Source: Candidatus Methylomirabilota bacterium (GTDB lineage Bacteria; Methylomirabilota; Methylomirabilia; Rokubacteriales; CSP1-6). From it: DNA of 41,894 nucleotides. Of this stretch, positions 17,838 to 25,911 are shown piece by piece; the first letter of the stretch is position 1; each line of letters opens with the position of its first letter. The notes beneath the pieces were generated by a model. The model was not told the origin of the DNA. It ran no database searches and saw only the letters and a program-made list of their open reading frames with translations. The position numbers were made by a program, and so were the translations under genes. The DNA is taken from the NCBI GenBank assembly GCA_036002485.1, contig DASYTI010000105.1, positions 1 to 41,894 of the forward strand, in the 5' to 3' direction.

Positions 17838-17857
17838 GTCCTCTCCCCGAGAGGACG
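17837..17857 (-). promoter_or_regulatory. Hairpin that would hide the mraZ ribosome binding site
   Basis: On the minus strand CGTCCTCTC and GAGAGGACG form a nine-base-pair perfect stem with a three-base loop. It contains the whole SD (GGGGAGAGGA) and touches the first base of the GTG start codon. Such a fold would lower translation initiation of mraZ unless opened. The complementarity is seen directly; a regulatory role is inference. Confidence 0.5.
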
Positions 17858-17892
17858 ATTTCCCCTCTCGCCTTGGCAAGCCAACCACTTCA

Positions 17893-17907
17893 TGGGATTT
17901 CATCCCA
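17893..17907. promoter_or_regulatory. Candidate MraZ operator (palindrome TGGGAT-N3-ATCCCA)
   Basis: A perfect 6+6 palindrome with a three-base centre lies just downstream of the -10 element, about +5 to +20 of the predicted mraZ transcript. Its half-sites contain TGGGA, the core bound by E. coli MraZ, separated by five bases. In E. coli the sites are direct repeats, whereas here they are inverted. Position and core suggest autoregulation. Confidence 0.5.
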
Positions 17908-17918
17908 CCTAGCGGGCT

Positions 17919-17947
17919 AATCTAGGAGGAATGCAGGGGGGTGTCAA
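17919..17947 (-). promoter_or_regulatory. Sigma70-type promoter of the dcw cluster
   Basis: The -35 TTGACA (17942-17947) is a consensus match. It is followed by a 17-base spacer and -10 TAGATT (17919-17924). The predicted start near 17912 gives a leader of about 75 bases before mraZ. No other promoter of this quality was seen inside the cluster, so it may drive most of it. Confidence 0.7.
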
Positions 17948-18048
17948 GCAAAAACTCCTATTTAGCTGGTATATCCGAGCCATCCGGCGAGGGCGACCCG
18001 TGGGGCCGGCCGGAAATGCCGGCTACCCTGGGTAGAGGACGGGGGCGA

Positions 18049-18831
18049 TCAGCGGGGCTTGTAGTACTGGAGGGCCTCCGGGAGCCAGCCCTCGATCTGG
18101 CGAATTCGGGTCGGGTCCGACGGGTGGGTGGAGAGGAATTCCGGCTGGCCGGCGCCCTTCTGCTGACTCATGCGCACCCACAGCTCGCGAGCGGCGCGCG
18201 GGTCATACCCTGCCTTCGCCATCAGGATGAGCCCGAGATGATCGGCTTCCGACTCCTGCTGGCGGCTCCACGGCAAGAGCACGCCGACCGCTGCCCCCGC
18301 TCCCAGAAGCGAGCCTACGGCCTGGACGGTGGCGGGATTGCCGCGGGACAGGGCTGCCATGGTCGTCTCGAGACCGACGTTCACGAGCAGCTGCTGGCTC
18401 ACGCGCTCCCCGCCGTGACGGGCCACGACGTGGCCAATCTCATGACCGAGGACAGCGGCCAGTCCGTTCTCGTCGCGGGTGACGGGCAGCATCCCCGTGT
18501 ACACCGCCACCTTGCCGCCCGGTAAGGCGAAGGCGTTCGCCGTCTTGTCGTTCTGGATGAGCCGGTATTCCCACTGGTACTCGGTGCGGCCGCTGACCGC
18601 GGCGATCCGCGATCCCACCCGCTTGACCATCTCTGTCGCCACGGGGTCGGACGACAGCTTCTCCTTGGCGAGGGTCTGCGTGTAGGCCTGGGCGCCCATC
18701 TGGACTTCCTGCTCCGCGGAGATGAGCTGAAGCTGCGACCGACCCGTATACGGCACCGTCTCGCAGGCCGCCCCCATGACCGGCGCCGCCAACGCGAGGA
18801 AGAGCCTTCGAGAGATGCGGGGATCGTGCAT
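18049..18831 (-). CDS. M48-family zinc metallopeptidase, LoiP/BepA-like, exported
   Basis: A 260-residue protein with an N-terminal export signal (about residues 8-22, RRLFLALAAPVMGAA) and a cysteine at 23, so it may be a lipoprotein although the lipobox is weak. The catalytic motif is His130-Glu131-Ile-Gly-His134, and Glu193 in ESEAD is the likely third zinc ligand. The conserved NAFALPGGKVAVYTG precedes the active site. Periplasmic M48 proteases degrade or refold misfolded envelope proteins. A possible leaderless start is noted separately, and no SD is present. It sits nine bases after a pilin-like gene. Substrate unknown. Confidence 0.9.
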   Translation of the reverse strand: MHDPRISRRLFLALAAPVMGAACETVPYTGRSQLQLISAEQEVQMGAQAYTQTLAKEKLSSDPVATEMVKRVGSRIAAVSGRTEYQWEYRLIQNDKTANAFALPGGKVAVYTGMLPVTRDENGLAAVLGHEIGHVVARHGGERVSQQLLVNVGLETTMAALSRGNPATVQAVGSLLGAGAAVGVLLPWSRQQESEADHLGLILMAKAGYDPRAARELWVRMSQQKGAGQPEFLSTHPSDPTRIRQIEGWLPEALQYYKPR

Positions 18832-18837
18832 GCCGGA

Positions 18838-18846
18838 ATTCTACCA
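18838..18846 (-). promoter_or_regulatory. Extended -10 element directly before the M48 gene
   Basis: TGG-TAGAAT ends six bases before the ATG at 18831, which would place the transcription start at the start codon. The TAG is also the stop codon of the preceding pilin-like gene. No SD is present. A leaderless mRNA is possible; read-through from the upstream gene is the alternative. Confidence 0.35.
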
Positions 18847-19386
18847 GACGGGCACATTCCTCAAGGTGACGACGGTGGCCATGATCGCTTCGGCCCTCGC
18901 GCGACCTGTCTCGAGCTCTATCCTCACCGACACCACCTGCCCGAGATCGGTCGTGGCGGCGCCCTCACGGTCGAGATAGGACAGGGCGAGGCGACGGACG
19001 CCCTCGGCGATGGGCTGAGCGCCCCCGCCGGCGTCGCGTCGCAGCGTGGTCTCGCCGGACCGCAGGAGGTAGGTGACCCGCTCGCGCGTCGGATCGATCA
19101 CGCCATTGCCGTTCAGGTCCCTCTGGAAGACGACCCGGGTCGGCTCGGCCACGAGCAAGACCTTGAAGCCCGCTCCGGTCGGATCATAGCCGGCCTCTTT
19201 GAGCTCGCGCGCCATGCGCTCGAGAGCCACCCGCGCGGACTGCTGCGCCTCGACGCGGCCCGCGCCCCAGCCCCAGGCGGCCAGCCCCGATTGCAGCAGC
19301 ATCGCCGTCGCCGCCATCACGAGGCCCAGGAGCCCGAGGGCCACGAGGAGCTCGGCCAGGGAGTAGCCCGCCGTTCGCCGCGCCAT
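18841..19386 (-). CDS. Type IV pilin-like protein (pseudopilin, PilW/GspJ-like)
   Basis: A 181-residue protein with a class III prepilin signal: a short basic leader MARRTAG, cleavage expected after Gly7, then YSLAELLVALGLLGLVMAATAML with Glu at mature position 5 and a hydrophobic helix. The globular part contains DLNGNGVID, a calcium-binding-like loop seen in PilW/GspJ-type minor pilins. I start at ATG 19386; an upstream TTG at 19422 is less likely. No prepilin peptidase, other pilin or assembly ATPase is nearby, so it stands alone here. It precedes the M48 protease by nine bases. Exact role (pilus, secretion or competence) cannot be set. Confidence 0.8.
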   Translation of the reverse strand: MARRTAGYSLAELLVALGLLGLVMAATAMLLQSGLAAWGWGAGRVEAQQSARVALERMARELKEAGYDPTGAGFKVLLVAEPTRVVFQRDLNGNGVIDPTRERVTYLLRSGETTLRRDAGGGAQPIAEGVRRLALSYLDREGAATTDLGQVVSVRIELETGRARAEAIMATVVTLRNVPVW

Positions 19387-19508
19387 GCCGGCAGACTGGC
19401 GCGCGCGTCCTGACGGCGTCAATGTCCAATATCGGTCGCGCCGCCACGCCGTGACACGTATCGCTCAGGAGTCGGGAAGGGCGCGCGCGAGGAGGCGCGC
19501 GGCCCGCT

Positions 19509-19528
19509 GCCCGCGACCCATCGCGGGC
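19509..19528 (-). terminator. Hairpin after the dehydrogenase gene, possible terminator
   Basis: A perfect eight-base-pair stem GCCCGCGA/TCGCGGGC with a CCCA loop begins three bases beyond the stop of the last gene in the operon. No T-run follows on the minus strand, so it may slow polymerase or protect the 3' end rather than act as a standard intrinsic terminator. Confidence 0.4.
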
Positions 19529-19531
19529 TAC

Positions 19532-20425
19532 TCAGTCGAGGATGGGCTTGGGCGGATCGGTCGAGTAGTCGTAGAAGCCGCGCCCCGTCTTCCGCCCCAG
19601 ATCGCCGCGCTTGACGCGCTTCTCGAGCTCGGCCGGGGGGTAGTCGTTGGGATTCTTCGTGACTTCGAAGGTCTCGAGACGGGCGTTGTAGCCGATATCG
19701 AGACCGGAGAGGTCGCCCAGCTTGAAAGGCCCGAGCGGATGATTCAGTCCCAGCTCGACGGCCTTGTCGATGTCGGCATGATTCGCCACGCCCTGCTCGA
19801 GACAGTAGTAGGCCTCGCGGACGAGGGCGCGGAGGATGCGGTTGACGAGGAACCCCGGGAGCTCTTTGCGAAGGGTGACGGGCTCCCGGCCACTGCGGCG
19901 CGTGACCTCGGCGGTGATCTCCAGGGTCTCCTCCGTCGTCCACTGCCCCTTGACGACCTCGACCAGCTTCATGACGAGAGGCGGATAGAAGTAGTGCATG
20001 TTGACGCACTTCTCGGGCCGCTTGGTCGACGGCGCGATCTGGGAGTTCATGAGGGTGGACGAGTTGGTGGCGAGAATGGTGTGGGGCGGGCAGAAGCGGT
20101 CGAGCTTGGCAAAGCACTCCTTCTTGGGCTCGAGGCGCTCGACGATGGCTTCGATGGCAAAGTCGGCATCGCGCGCGGCCTTCTCGAGATCGGGCTCGAG
20201 GCGAACGCGGGCGATGGCCTCTTCCATCTTGTCCTTGGTCATCTGGCCCTTCTGGACGCGGCGCTCGAGCTGCTTGCGGTTCCCGGCCATGCCCTTCTGC
20301 AGGAGCTCCATGGTGAGGTCGTTCAGGGTGATCTCGTACCCGTGGAGCGCGGACTGCATGGCGATCTGGGCGCCCATCTGCCCCGCCCCCACTACGAGAA
20401 TGCGTTTGACGTCATCGGCTTTCAT
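19532..20425 (-). CDS. 3-hydroxyacyl-CoA dehydrogenase family protein
   Basis: A 297-residue NAD-dependent dehydrogenase of the 3-hydroxyacyl-/3-hydroxybutyryl-CoA type. The Rossmann loop GAGQMG is at 13-18, followed by the acidic NAD ribose site (TLND). Ser122-Ser123, His144 (MHYFYPP) and Glu156 (KLVEVVKG) match the catalytic Ser, His and Glu of the family. The C-terminal domain has PGFLVNRI and GRKTGRGFYDY. The start MKADDVK follows AAGGAGG. It closes the operon, 23 bases after the amidase, and may oxidise a hydroxy-acid product of an imported compound. Exact substrate unknown. Confidence 0.9.
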   Translation of the reverse strand: MKADDVKRILVVGAGQMGAQIAMQSALHGYEITLNDLTMELLQKGMAGNRKQLERRVQKGQMTKDKMEEAIARVRLEPDLEKAARDADFAIEAIVERLEPKKECFAKLDRFCPPHTILATNSSTLMNSQIAPSTKRPEKCVNMHYFYPPLVMKLVEVVKGQWTTEETLEITAEVTRRSGREPVTLRKELPGFLVNRILRALVREAYYCLEQGVANHADIDKAVELGLNHPLGPFKLGDLSGLDIGYNARLETFEVTKNPNDYPPAELEKRVKRGDLGRKTGRGFYDYSTDPPKPILD

Positions 20426-20448
20426 GTCGCCTCCTTCGTGGTCATTGC

Positions 20449-21864
20449 TCAGTCGATGGGGGGTGTCAGGTGGGCCCAGGGCTGGGCCTTTTCGAAAGCG
20501 TGGGCGGCGCGGAGCACCGTCACGTCGTCGAAGCGCCGGCCGACGATCTGGAGGCCGACGGGCAGCTTGTCGGCGGTGAAGCCGGCGGGGATCGAGCAGG
20601 CCGGCTGCCCCGTCATGTTGAACGGATACGTGTACGGGATCCACTCGTAGCTATCGGCCGGCCGCCCGGCGATCTCGCCGGGGTTATCGAGGCCGACCTT
20701 GAAGGGCGGGCAGGCCACGGTGGGCGAGAGCATGAGGTCATACGTCTCGAAGAGTCGCCTCGGGTGATCCCACCAGGCCATGCGATCAAACCAGGCCTGC
20801 ACGTACGTCGTCGGTCCCCACGATAGGGTCTCGTCGATGAGGGCGGCCAGCCCCGCATCGATGTCGGCGCGCCGCTCGGGCAAGAAGGGCGCCAGGCGCG
20901 TGGCGATGCCGCCGCAGAAGATGGCCTTCCAGGGCTGCTTGGGCAAGGGCCACTTGGGATTGACTTCCTCCACGCGGCAGCCGAGCTCGCGAAAGCGCTT
21001 GGCCGCGCGCGCGCACACCGCCGTCACCTCGGGGTCCACCAGCTTGGCATAGCCGGGATCGGGCACCCAGGCGATGCGCAGCCCCTTCAGCGATCCCTTG
21101 AGGGCTTTCACGTAGTCCACTCGCTCGGCGGGGAGGGAGAACTGATCGCGCGAATCGGGGCCCGCGCACACGTTCATCATGAGCGCGGCGTCCGTCACCG
21201 TGCGGGTCATGGGTCCGATATGCGAGAGGCTCCACGCCGCGCTCGCCGGATAGGCGGGGATGCGCCCGAAGGACGCCTTGTGGCCGAAGATGCCCGCGAA
21301 GGACGCGGGAATGCGGATGGAGCCGCCCCCGTCCGTCCCGATGGCCAGCGGCCCCAGGCCCGCCGCCACCGCCGCGCTGGCCCCACCGCTCGAGCCGCCG
21401 GGCGTCCGGTCGAGGTTCCACGGATTTCGCGTGACGCCGAAGAGCAGATTGTGCGTGGCGCCGATCCAGCCCATGGTCGGCGTGTTGGTCTTGCCGAGCT
21501 GTATGGCCCCGGCCTCCACCAGGCGTTCCACCATGGGCGCGGTTTCGGTGGGGACATTGTCGGCATACAGCCGCGTCCCGAAGGTGGTCCGGATGCCCTT
21601 GGTGATGACGAGGTCCTTGGTCGAGAACGGCACGCCGTGCAGCGGCCCGAGCTTGGCCCCTCTCTTCATGACCGTGCGCTCGGCCGCCCGGGCCGCCCGC
21701 ATGGCCTGATCGGCCGTGATGGTGACGAAGGCGTTGAGGGTCGGGTTCAGCTTCTCGATGCGGGCGAGCACGGCCTTTATCACCTCGACCGGCGAGACCT
21801 TCCGGCGCCGGATGGCCGCGGCCATCTCCGAGGCCGGCATCCAGCAGAGCCCATCCGAAGCCAT
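20449..21864 (-). CDS. Amidase signature family hydrolase
   Basis: A cytoplasmic amidohydrolase of 471 residues. The Ser-cisSer-Lys triad is complete: Lys83 (PFSTKDL), Ser158 in GGSSGGAS and the nucleophile Ser182 in DGGGSIR, with the expected 24-residue spacing between the serines. It starts MASDGL behind GGAAGGAGG; the frame extends to 21933 without support. It lies 25 bases after a Dpp-type permease and before a hydroxyacyl-CoA dehydrogenase, so it probably hydrolyses an amide taken up by that importer. GatA is unlikely because gatB and gatC are absent and the context is catabolic. Substrate unknown. Confidence 0.93.
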   Translation of the reverse strand: MASDGLCWMPASEMAAAIRRRKVSPVEVIKAVLARIEKLNPTLNAFVTITADQAMRAARAAERTVMKRGAKLGPLHGVPFSTKDLVITKGIRTTFGTRLYADNVPTETAPMVERLVEAGAIQLGKTNTPTMGWIGATHNLLFGVTRNPWNLDRTPGGSSGGASAAVAAGLGPLAIGTDGGGSIRIPASFAGIFGHKASFGRIPAYPASAAWSLSHIGPMTRTVTDAALMMNVCAGPDSRDQFSLPAERVDYVKALKGSLKGLRIAWVPDPGYAKLVDPEVTAVCARAAKRFRELGCRVEEVNPKWPLPKQPWKAIFCGGIATRLAPFLPERRADIDAGLAALIDETLSWGPTTYVQAWFDRMAWWDHPRRLFETYDLMLSPTVACPPFKVGLDNPGEIAGRPADSYEWIPYTYPFNMTGQPACSIPAGFTADKLPVGLQIVGRRFDDVTVLRAAHAFEKAQPWAHLTPPID

Positions 21865-21889
21865 GGGAGCCTCCTTCCCGCCGGGCACC

Positions 21890-22801
21890 TCAGGCGCCCC
21901 GCAGTCGTGGATCGAGCGTGTCGCGAAGGGCATCGCCGAGGAGATTCGAGCCGAAGACGGCCAGACTGATGGCGATTCCCGGGAAGAGCACGAGGTGCGG
22001 CGCCTTCTGCGCGTACTCCGCGGCCGAGACGGAGAGCATGCGACCCCACGACGGGTATGGCTCGGGAACGCCCAGCCCCAGGAAGGACAGGGTCGCCTCG
22101 ACGAGAATGGCGCTGCCGAGCTGCGCGGTGGCCAGCACGATGAAAGGGCCGACGGTGTTGGGCAGGATGTGGCGGAAAGCGATCCGGAGATGGGTAACGC
22201 CGAGGGCGCGGGCGGCTTCCACGTACTGGAACTCGCGGATGCTGAGCACGCTCGCGCGGATGACGCGCGCGGCCCGCGGCATGATGGGGATCGAGATGGC
22301 CACGATCACGTTCTGGATGGAGGGGCCGAGGGCCGCGGACATGACGAGAGCGAGCACGAGGAGGGGCAGGCCCTGCAGGATGTCCATGACGCGCTGGACG
22401 ACGAGGTCGGTCTTGCCGCCGATATATCCCGAGAGGAGCCCGATGATGCCTCCCAAGAAGGAGGCGAGAATCGTGGAACCCACCCCGACCATCAGGGACA
22501 CGCGCGCGCCGTGGATGATGCGCGAGTAGATGTCGCGGCCCAGGTGATCGGTGCCCATCCAGTGCGCCGCGCTCGGGCGGGCCAGCGTGTCGGCGGCCTC
22601 GGTGGCGATCGGATCGTGGGTCTGGATGACGTCGGCGAAGATCGCCATGAGGACGATCACCAGCATGATGGCGGCCCCCCCCGCCCCCAGGGGCTTCTTG
22701 CGGCAGAAGCGCAGGATGGTGGGAAGGACTCCCTCGCGGCTGGCCCCCTGGCGCGCGGCAGTGGAGAGTCTGACCTCGACGGTGGCGGGCTCAGCTGCCA
22801 T
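21890..22801 (-). CDS. Dipeptide/oligopeptide-type ABC transporter permease, DppC-like
   Basis: An inner-membrane permease of 303 residues with the N-terminal OppC-type helix, a periplasmic loop with HWMGTDHLGRDIYSRIIHGAR typical of DppC/OppC, and about six transmembrane segments. The EAA loop that contacts the ATPase reads EAARALGVTHLRIAFRHILPN. The start MAAEPATVE overlaps the DppB-like stop by 11 bases. Only permeases and a binding protein are encoded in this operon, so the ATPase must come from another locus. Substrate specificity cannot be read from sequence; an amide or peptide is suggested by the amidase. Confidence 0.92.
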   Translation of the reverse strand: MAAEPATVEVRLSTAARQGASREGVLPTILRFCRKKPLGAGGAAIMLVIVLMAIFADVIQTHDPIATEAADTLARPSAAHWMGTDHLGRDIYSRIIHGARVSLMVGVGSTILASFLGGIIGLLSGYIGGKTDLVVQRVMDILQGLPLLVLALVMSAALGPSIQNVIVAISIPIMPRAARVIRASVLSIREFQYVEAARALGVTHLRIAFRHILPNTVGPFIVLATAQLGSAILVEATLSFLGLGVPEPYPSWGRMLSVSAAEYAQKAPHLVLFPGIAISLAVFGSNLLGDALRDTLDPRLRGA

Positions 22802-23744
22802 AGCGAACGCGCGGATCGAGGACGCCGTACAGCATGTCCACGGTGAGGTTGGACAGGATGACCACGATGGCGATGAACATGACCAGGTTCTGCACGATCG
22901 GGTAGTCGCGCCACGAGATGGCCTGGACGAGAAAGCGCGCCACGCCGGGGAGATTGAACACGGTCTCCGTGACCACGAGCCCTCCGATGAGGAAGGCGAA
23001 CTCGATGCCGATCACCGTCACCACGGGCAGGATCGCGTTCTTGAGGGCGTGGCTCCAGATCACCGTCTTCTCCGCCTGCCCCTTGGCGCGCGCCGTCCGG
23101 ATGTAGTCCTCACGCATGACTTCGAGGAGAGCGGAGCGGGTGATGCGCATCATGAGCGCCGAGGAGCGGTAACCGACGGCGAGGGCGGGGAGCAGGAACT
23201 GGATGGCGTGGAGCGGTAAGTTCTCCCACGGGGATACGTAGGTCACGGGGGGGATCCAGCCGATCCAGGCGACGAGAACCAGGATGATGACCATGGCCAA
23301 CCAGAAGGACGGCATGGAGAGCCCGGCCAGGCTGACGACGCGGAGGACGTAGTCGAGGGCGGTGTCCTGACGGACGGCGCTGATCACGCCCGTGGGCACG
23401 CCCAGGAGCACGGCGATGATGAGCGAGAGCACCGCGAGCTCCACGGTGACCGGGATGAGCGGCCGGATGATCTCCCAGGCCGGAAGATCGTAGCGGTACG
23501 ACTTGCCCAGATCGCCCACGAGGAGGCGTCGGATCCAGTCGAGGTACTGTACCCAGAGCGGCCGGTCGAGACCGAGCTCCTTCTCGATGGCCACTCGCTC
23601 GGACGGGTTGACGTACCCGCCCGTCGAGAACAGGATGTCCACGATGTCCCCCGGGGCCAGACGCAGGAGGACGAAGATCACCAGCGACATCCCGAACAGC
23701 GTCAGCGCCGCGATGCCGAGACGCTGGGCGAGATAGGTCTTCAC
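22791..23744 (-). CDS. Dipeptide/oligopeptide-type ABC transporter permease, DppB-like
   Basis: An inner-membrane permease of 317 residues. It begins MKTYLAQRLGIAALTLFGMSLVIF, the usual DppB/OppB first helix, followed by a long periplasmic loop (GLDRPLWVQYLDWIRRLLVGDLGKSYRY). The EAA-type loop is RTARAKGQAEKTVIWSHALKNAILP. Six transmembrane helices are expected. It starts ten bases after the binding protein gene and overlaps the DppC-like gene, fixing the order of a peptide-type importer. The DPRVRYGS terminus is conserved in the family. Confidence 0.92.
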   Translation of the reverse strand: MKTYLAQRLGIAALTLFGMSLVIFVLLRLAPGDIVDILFSTGGYVNPSERVAIEKELGLDRPLWVQYLDWIRRLLVGDLGKSYRYDLPAWEIIRPLIPVTVELAVLSLIIAVLLGVPTGVISAVRQDTALDYVLRVVSLAGLSMPSFWLAMVIILVLVAWIGWIPPVTYVSPWENLPLHAIQFLLPALAVGYRSSALMMRITRSALLEVMREDYIRTARAKGQAEKTVIWSHALKNAILPVVTVIGIEFAFLIGGLVVTETVFNLPGVARFLVQAISWRDYPIVQNLVMFIAIVVILSNLTVDMLYGVLDPRVRYGS

Positions 23745-23754
23745 GTCCCCGGGG

Positions 23755-25359
23755 CTACTTGTCCCGCCACACGTCAGTCATGCGGCCGAAGTTGTAGATG
23801 TTGTTGTGGGGGATCATGTTGTGGACGTGCGGCCACACCGTGAAGTAATCGAGCTTCCAGTCGAGGATGGGCCGCGCCGCCTCCTCCTCGAGCTTCTTCT
23901 GCAGGGCCGCGAGCATCTCGAGCCGCTTCTGGGGATTGAGCTCCTGCGACTGCTGGTCGATCATCTTCATCACGGTCTCGTTGCAGTACTGGCTATAGTT
24001 GCGCGGCGAGCCGCACGCGTAGTTCTCGTAGAAGTTGGCGTCGGGATCGTCCACGCCGAGACCCGTCAGGTTGGCCCCGATCTGGTAGTCGCCGCGCGTG
24101 GCCATGGCGTGCCACTGGGCCGTCTCCACCTGCTTGAGCGTCGCCTCGATCCCGATCTGCTTCAGCTCGTTGATCACGAAGGAGGCCATGTCCACGTAGA
24201 CGGCGATGGCGCGCGTGACGATCTCGACCTTGAGGGGCTTCTCGGGCGTGTGGCCGACCTCGGCCATGAGCTTCCGGGCCTTGTCCTTCATGTCGGCGGC
24301 CTTGCCATAACCGGGGAGGGCCAGGAGCCCCTGCTCGGCGATGCCCCAGACGCCCCAGGGCTTGGGGGCCAGCGAGGCGCCGAGGACGGCCCCGCCCTGG
24401 TGCACGGCCTGGATGAGGCCGCGACGGTCGATGCCGTAGCTCACGGCCAGACGGACCTTGGGATTGTCGAAGGGCGGCTTCTTGACGTTCATGATGATGT
24501 TGTCGCTGACCGTCTGCCCGACCGGCGTGACCACGAGCTGCGGCACCGCCTTCTTGAGCTGCTCGGAGGCGGTCTTGGTCGTCTCGCCCGGGAAGGACAC
24601 GTCGAGCTTGCCCGCCTGGAGGGCGGAGACGCGGGTGCCGCGGTTCTCGATCACCACGTAACGAAGAGTGTCGAGGTAGGGGCGGCCCTTGACGAAGTAG
24701 TCGGGGTTCTTCACGTAGTCGACGTACTCGCCCTTGCGCCACTCCTTGACCTTGAAAGGTCCCGTGCCGATGCAACCCGTGCGATAGCTCGCCGGGGGCA
24801 CGTGGGCGGCGTAGATGGGGGTGTAGCCCGAGGCCAGCATCAGGAGCAGCGAGGGCTGGGGGCGCTTGAGTCGGAAGACGACCGTGTGCGAATCGGCGGC
24901 CTCCACGGCCTCGATATTGGCGTACCAGTCCTTGCGCGGATTGATGCGAAGCTTGGCTTGGGCTTCGGGCGCCTCGCGCAGCATGTCGAACGTGAACTTG
25001 ACGTCGCGCGAGGTGAACGGCTTGCCGTCGTGCCACTTGACGTCTTTCCGGAGGAAGAAGACCAGGTTCCGGTAGTTGTCCTGCCAGGACCACTTCTCGG
25101 CCAGCTCGGGAAGAAGGGTCTCGAGGCTCTCCGTACGCTTCAGCTGGTCGAAAAAGACCAGGTTGTTGAAGCACGGCAGTGACGGATAGCTCGTGGAGAT
25201 GGTCGACGTCTCGTGCACCGCGAAGCCCTGGGACAGGTCCTCGCGCAGCATGATGTTGAGGTGTCCACCGGGCTTCGGTGCCTGAGCGTGCGCGGCGGAG
25301 GTGAAGCCGGTGACCGCCAGGACCAGCCACAGGAACGCGGCGACACGGAAACGCGTCAT
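23755..25359 (-). CDS. Family 5 extracellular solute-binding protein (DppA/OppA type)
   Basis: A 534-residue periplasmic binding protein with a clear signal peptide (MTRFRVAAFLWLVLAVTGF, probable cleavage after AHA at 23-25). The family-5 pattern is visible in EKWSWQDNYRNLVFFLRKDVKWHDGKPFTSRDVKFTFD and in GTGPFKVKEWRKGEYV. Such proteins bind peptides, nickel, opines or other small compounds for DppBC-type permeases. The start follows GGGAGGG; the frame extends to 25389. It is the first gene of a five-gene operon behind a strong promoter. The ligand cannot be assigned; the amidase suggests an amide-containing molecule. Confidence 0.93.
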   Translation of the reverse strand: MTRFRVAAFLWLVLAVTGFTSAAHAQAPKPGGHLNIMLREDLSQGFAVHETSTISTSYPSLPCFNNLVFFDQLKRTESLETLLPELAEKWSWQDNYRNLVFFLRKDVKWHDGKPFTSRDVKFTFDMLREAPEAQAKLRINPRKDWYANIEAVEAADSHTVVFRLKRPQPSLLLMLASGYTPIYAAHVPPASYRTGCIGTGPFKVKEWRKGEYVDYVKNPDYFVKGRPYLDTLRYVVIENRGTRVSALQAGKLDVSFPGETTKTASEQLKKAVPQLVVTPVGQTVSDNIIMNVKKPPFDNPKVRLAVSYGIDRRGLIQAVHQGGAVLGASLAPKPWGVWGIAEQGLLALPGYGKAADMKDKARKLMAEVGHTPEKPLKVEIVTRAIAVYVDMASFVINELKQIGIEATLKQVETAQWHAMATRGDYQIGANLTGLGVDDPDANFYENYACGSPRNYSQYCNETVMKMIDQQSQELNPQKRLEMLAALQKKLEEEAARPILDWKLDYFTVWPHVHNMIPHNNIYNFGRMTDVWRDK

Positions 25360-25426
25360 TGTGTTCCCTCCCTGCGAGTCTTTCGGCACTCTGCTAGTCC
25401 TCTGGTGGGAGAGAACCGCGGACGGT

Positions 25427-25443
25427 CGAGGAAGGATTCCTCG
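25427..25443 (-). promoter_or_regulatory. 5'-leader hairpin of the binding-protein operon
   Basis: CGAGGAA and TTCCTCG form a perfect seven-base-pair stem with a three-base loop within a few bases of the predicted transcript start. A hairpin at the very 5' end often protects abundant binding-protein mRNAs; that role is inferred. Confidence 0.4.
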
Positions 25444-25452
25444 GCACAGGGC

Positions 25453-25481
25453 AATATACGCGAAGGGACTCGCGCTCTCAA
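25453..25481 (-). promoter_or_regulatory. Sigma70-type promoter of the binding-protein operon
   Basis: -35 TTGAGA (25476-25481), a 17-base spacer and -10 TATATT (25453-25458), each one mismatch from consensus. The predicted start near 25446 leaves a leader of about 87 bases before the binding-protein ATG at 25359. Confidence 0.7.
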
Positions 25482-25563
25482 CCTCTATGCCCTGGCCAGA
25501 GCCGGCGGTGCCGGTGCCCTGGCCGGGGCCTAGGCATGTTACGCGCCGCGTTACTTCGTGGCG

Positions 25564-25911
25564 CTACGCGGCGCTCACCCCTGGAGACGAGAGCAGCCAC
25601 TTCACGCGGATCTCCATGGTGACCAGTTCCGGCCCGCGCTTTTCCTGAATCGCCTCCACCAGGTCGCCCACGCGGATCTCGGCAAGCGAGATGGGATAGC
25701 CATCGACGCCGAAGAGCGCGGTCGTCCCTTCGTCGATCTCGATGAGACCGGTGGCGTCTTCGGCCTCGAGGACGAGGCTGCCCCTTCGACCATCATTCTC
25801 CATGACAATGCCGCTGCGGCAGGTCGCGCTTGAATCGGCATCAAGGCGCCGAGCGCTCAGGGCGAGGAGGCCGGCGAAGGGCCAGCCCGCGACCAGCACG
25901 AGCCAGTTCAT
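25564..25911 (-). CDS. Small membrane-anchored hypothetical protein
   Basis: A 115-residue protein that I do not recognise. Residues 1-19 (MNWLVLVAGWPFAGLLALS) form a single N-terminal transmembrane helix. The rest is a small beta-rich domain with two parts: GSLVLEAEDATGLIEID and SLAEIRVGDLVEAIQ, then ELVTMEIRVKWLL. The pattern could fit an OB- or PilZ-like barrel, but I cannot support a family. Its ATG overlaps the stop of the zinc-finger gene (ATGA), so the two are translationally coupled. It is the last gene of the operon behind the sigma54-type promoter at 27098-27112. Confidence 0.6.
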   Translation of the reverse strand: MNWLVLVAGWPFAGLLALSARRLDADSSATCRSGIVMENDGRRGSLVLEAEDATGLIEIDEGTTALFGVDGYPISLAEIRVGDLVEAIQEKRGPELVTMEIRVKWLLSSPGVSAA

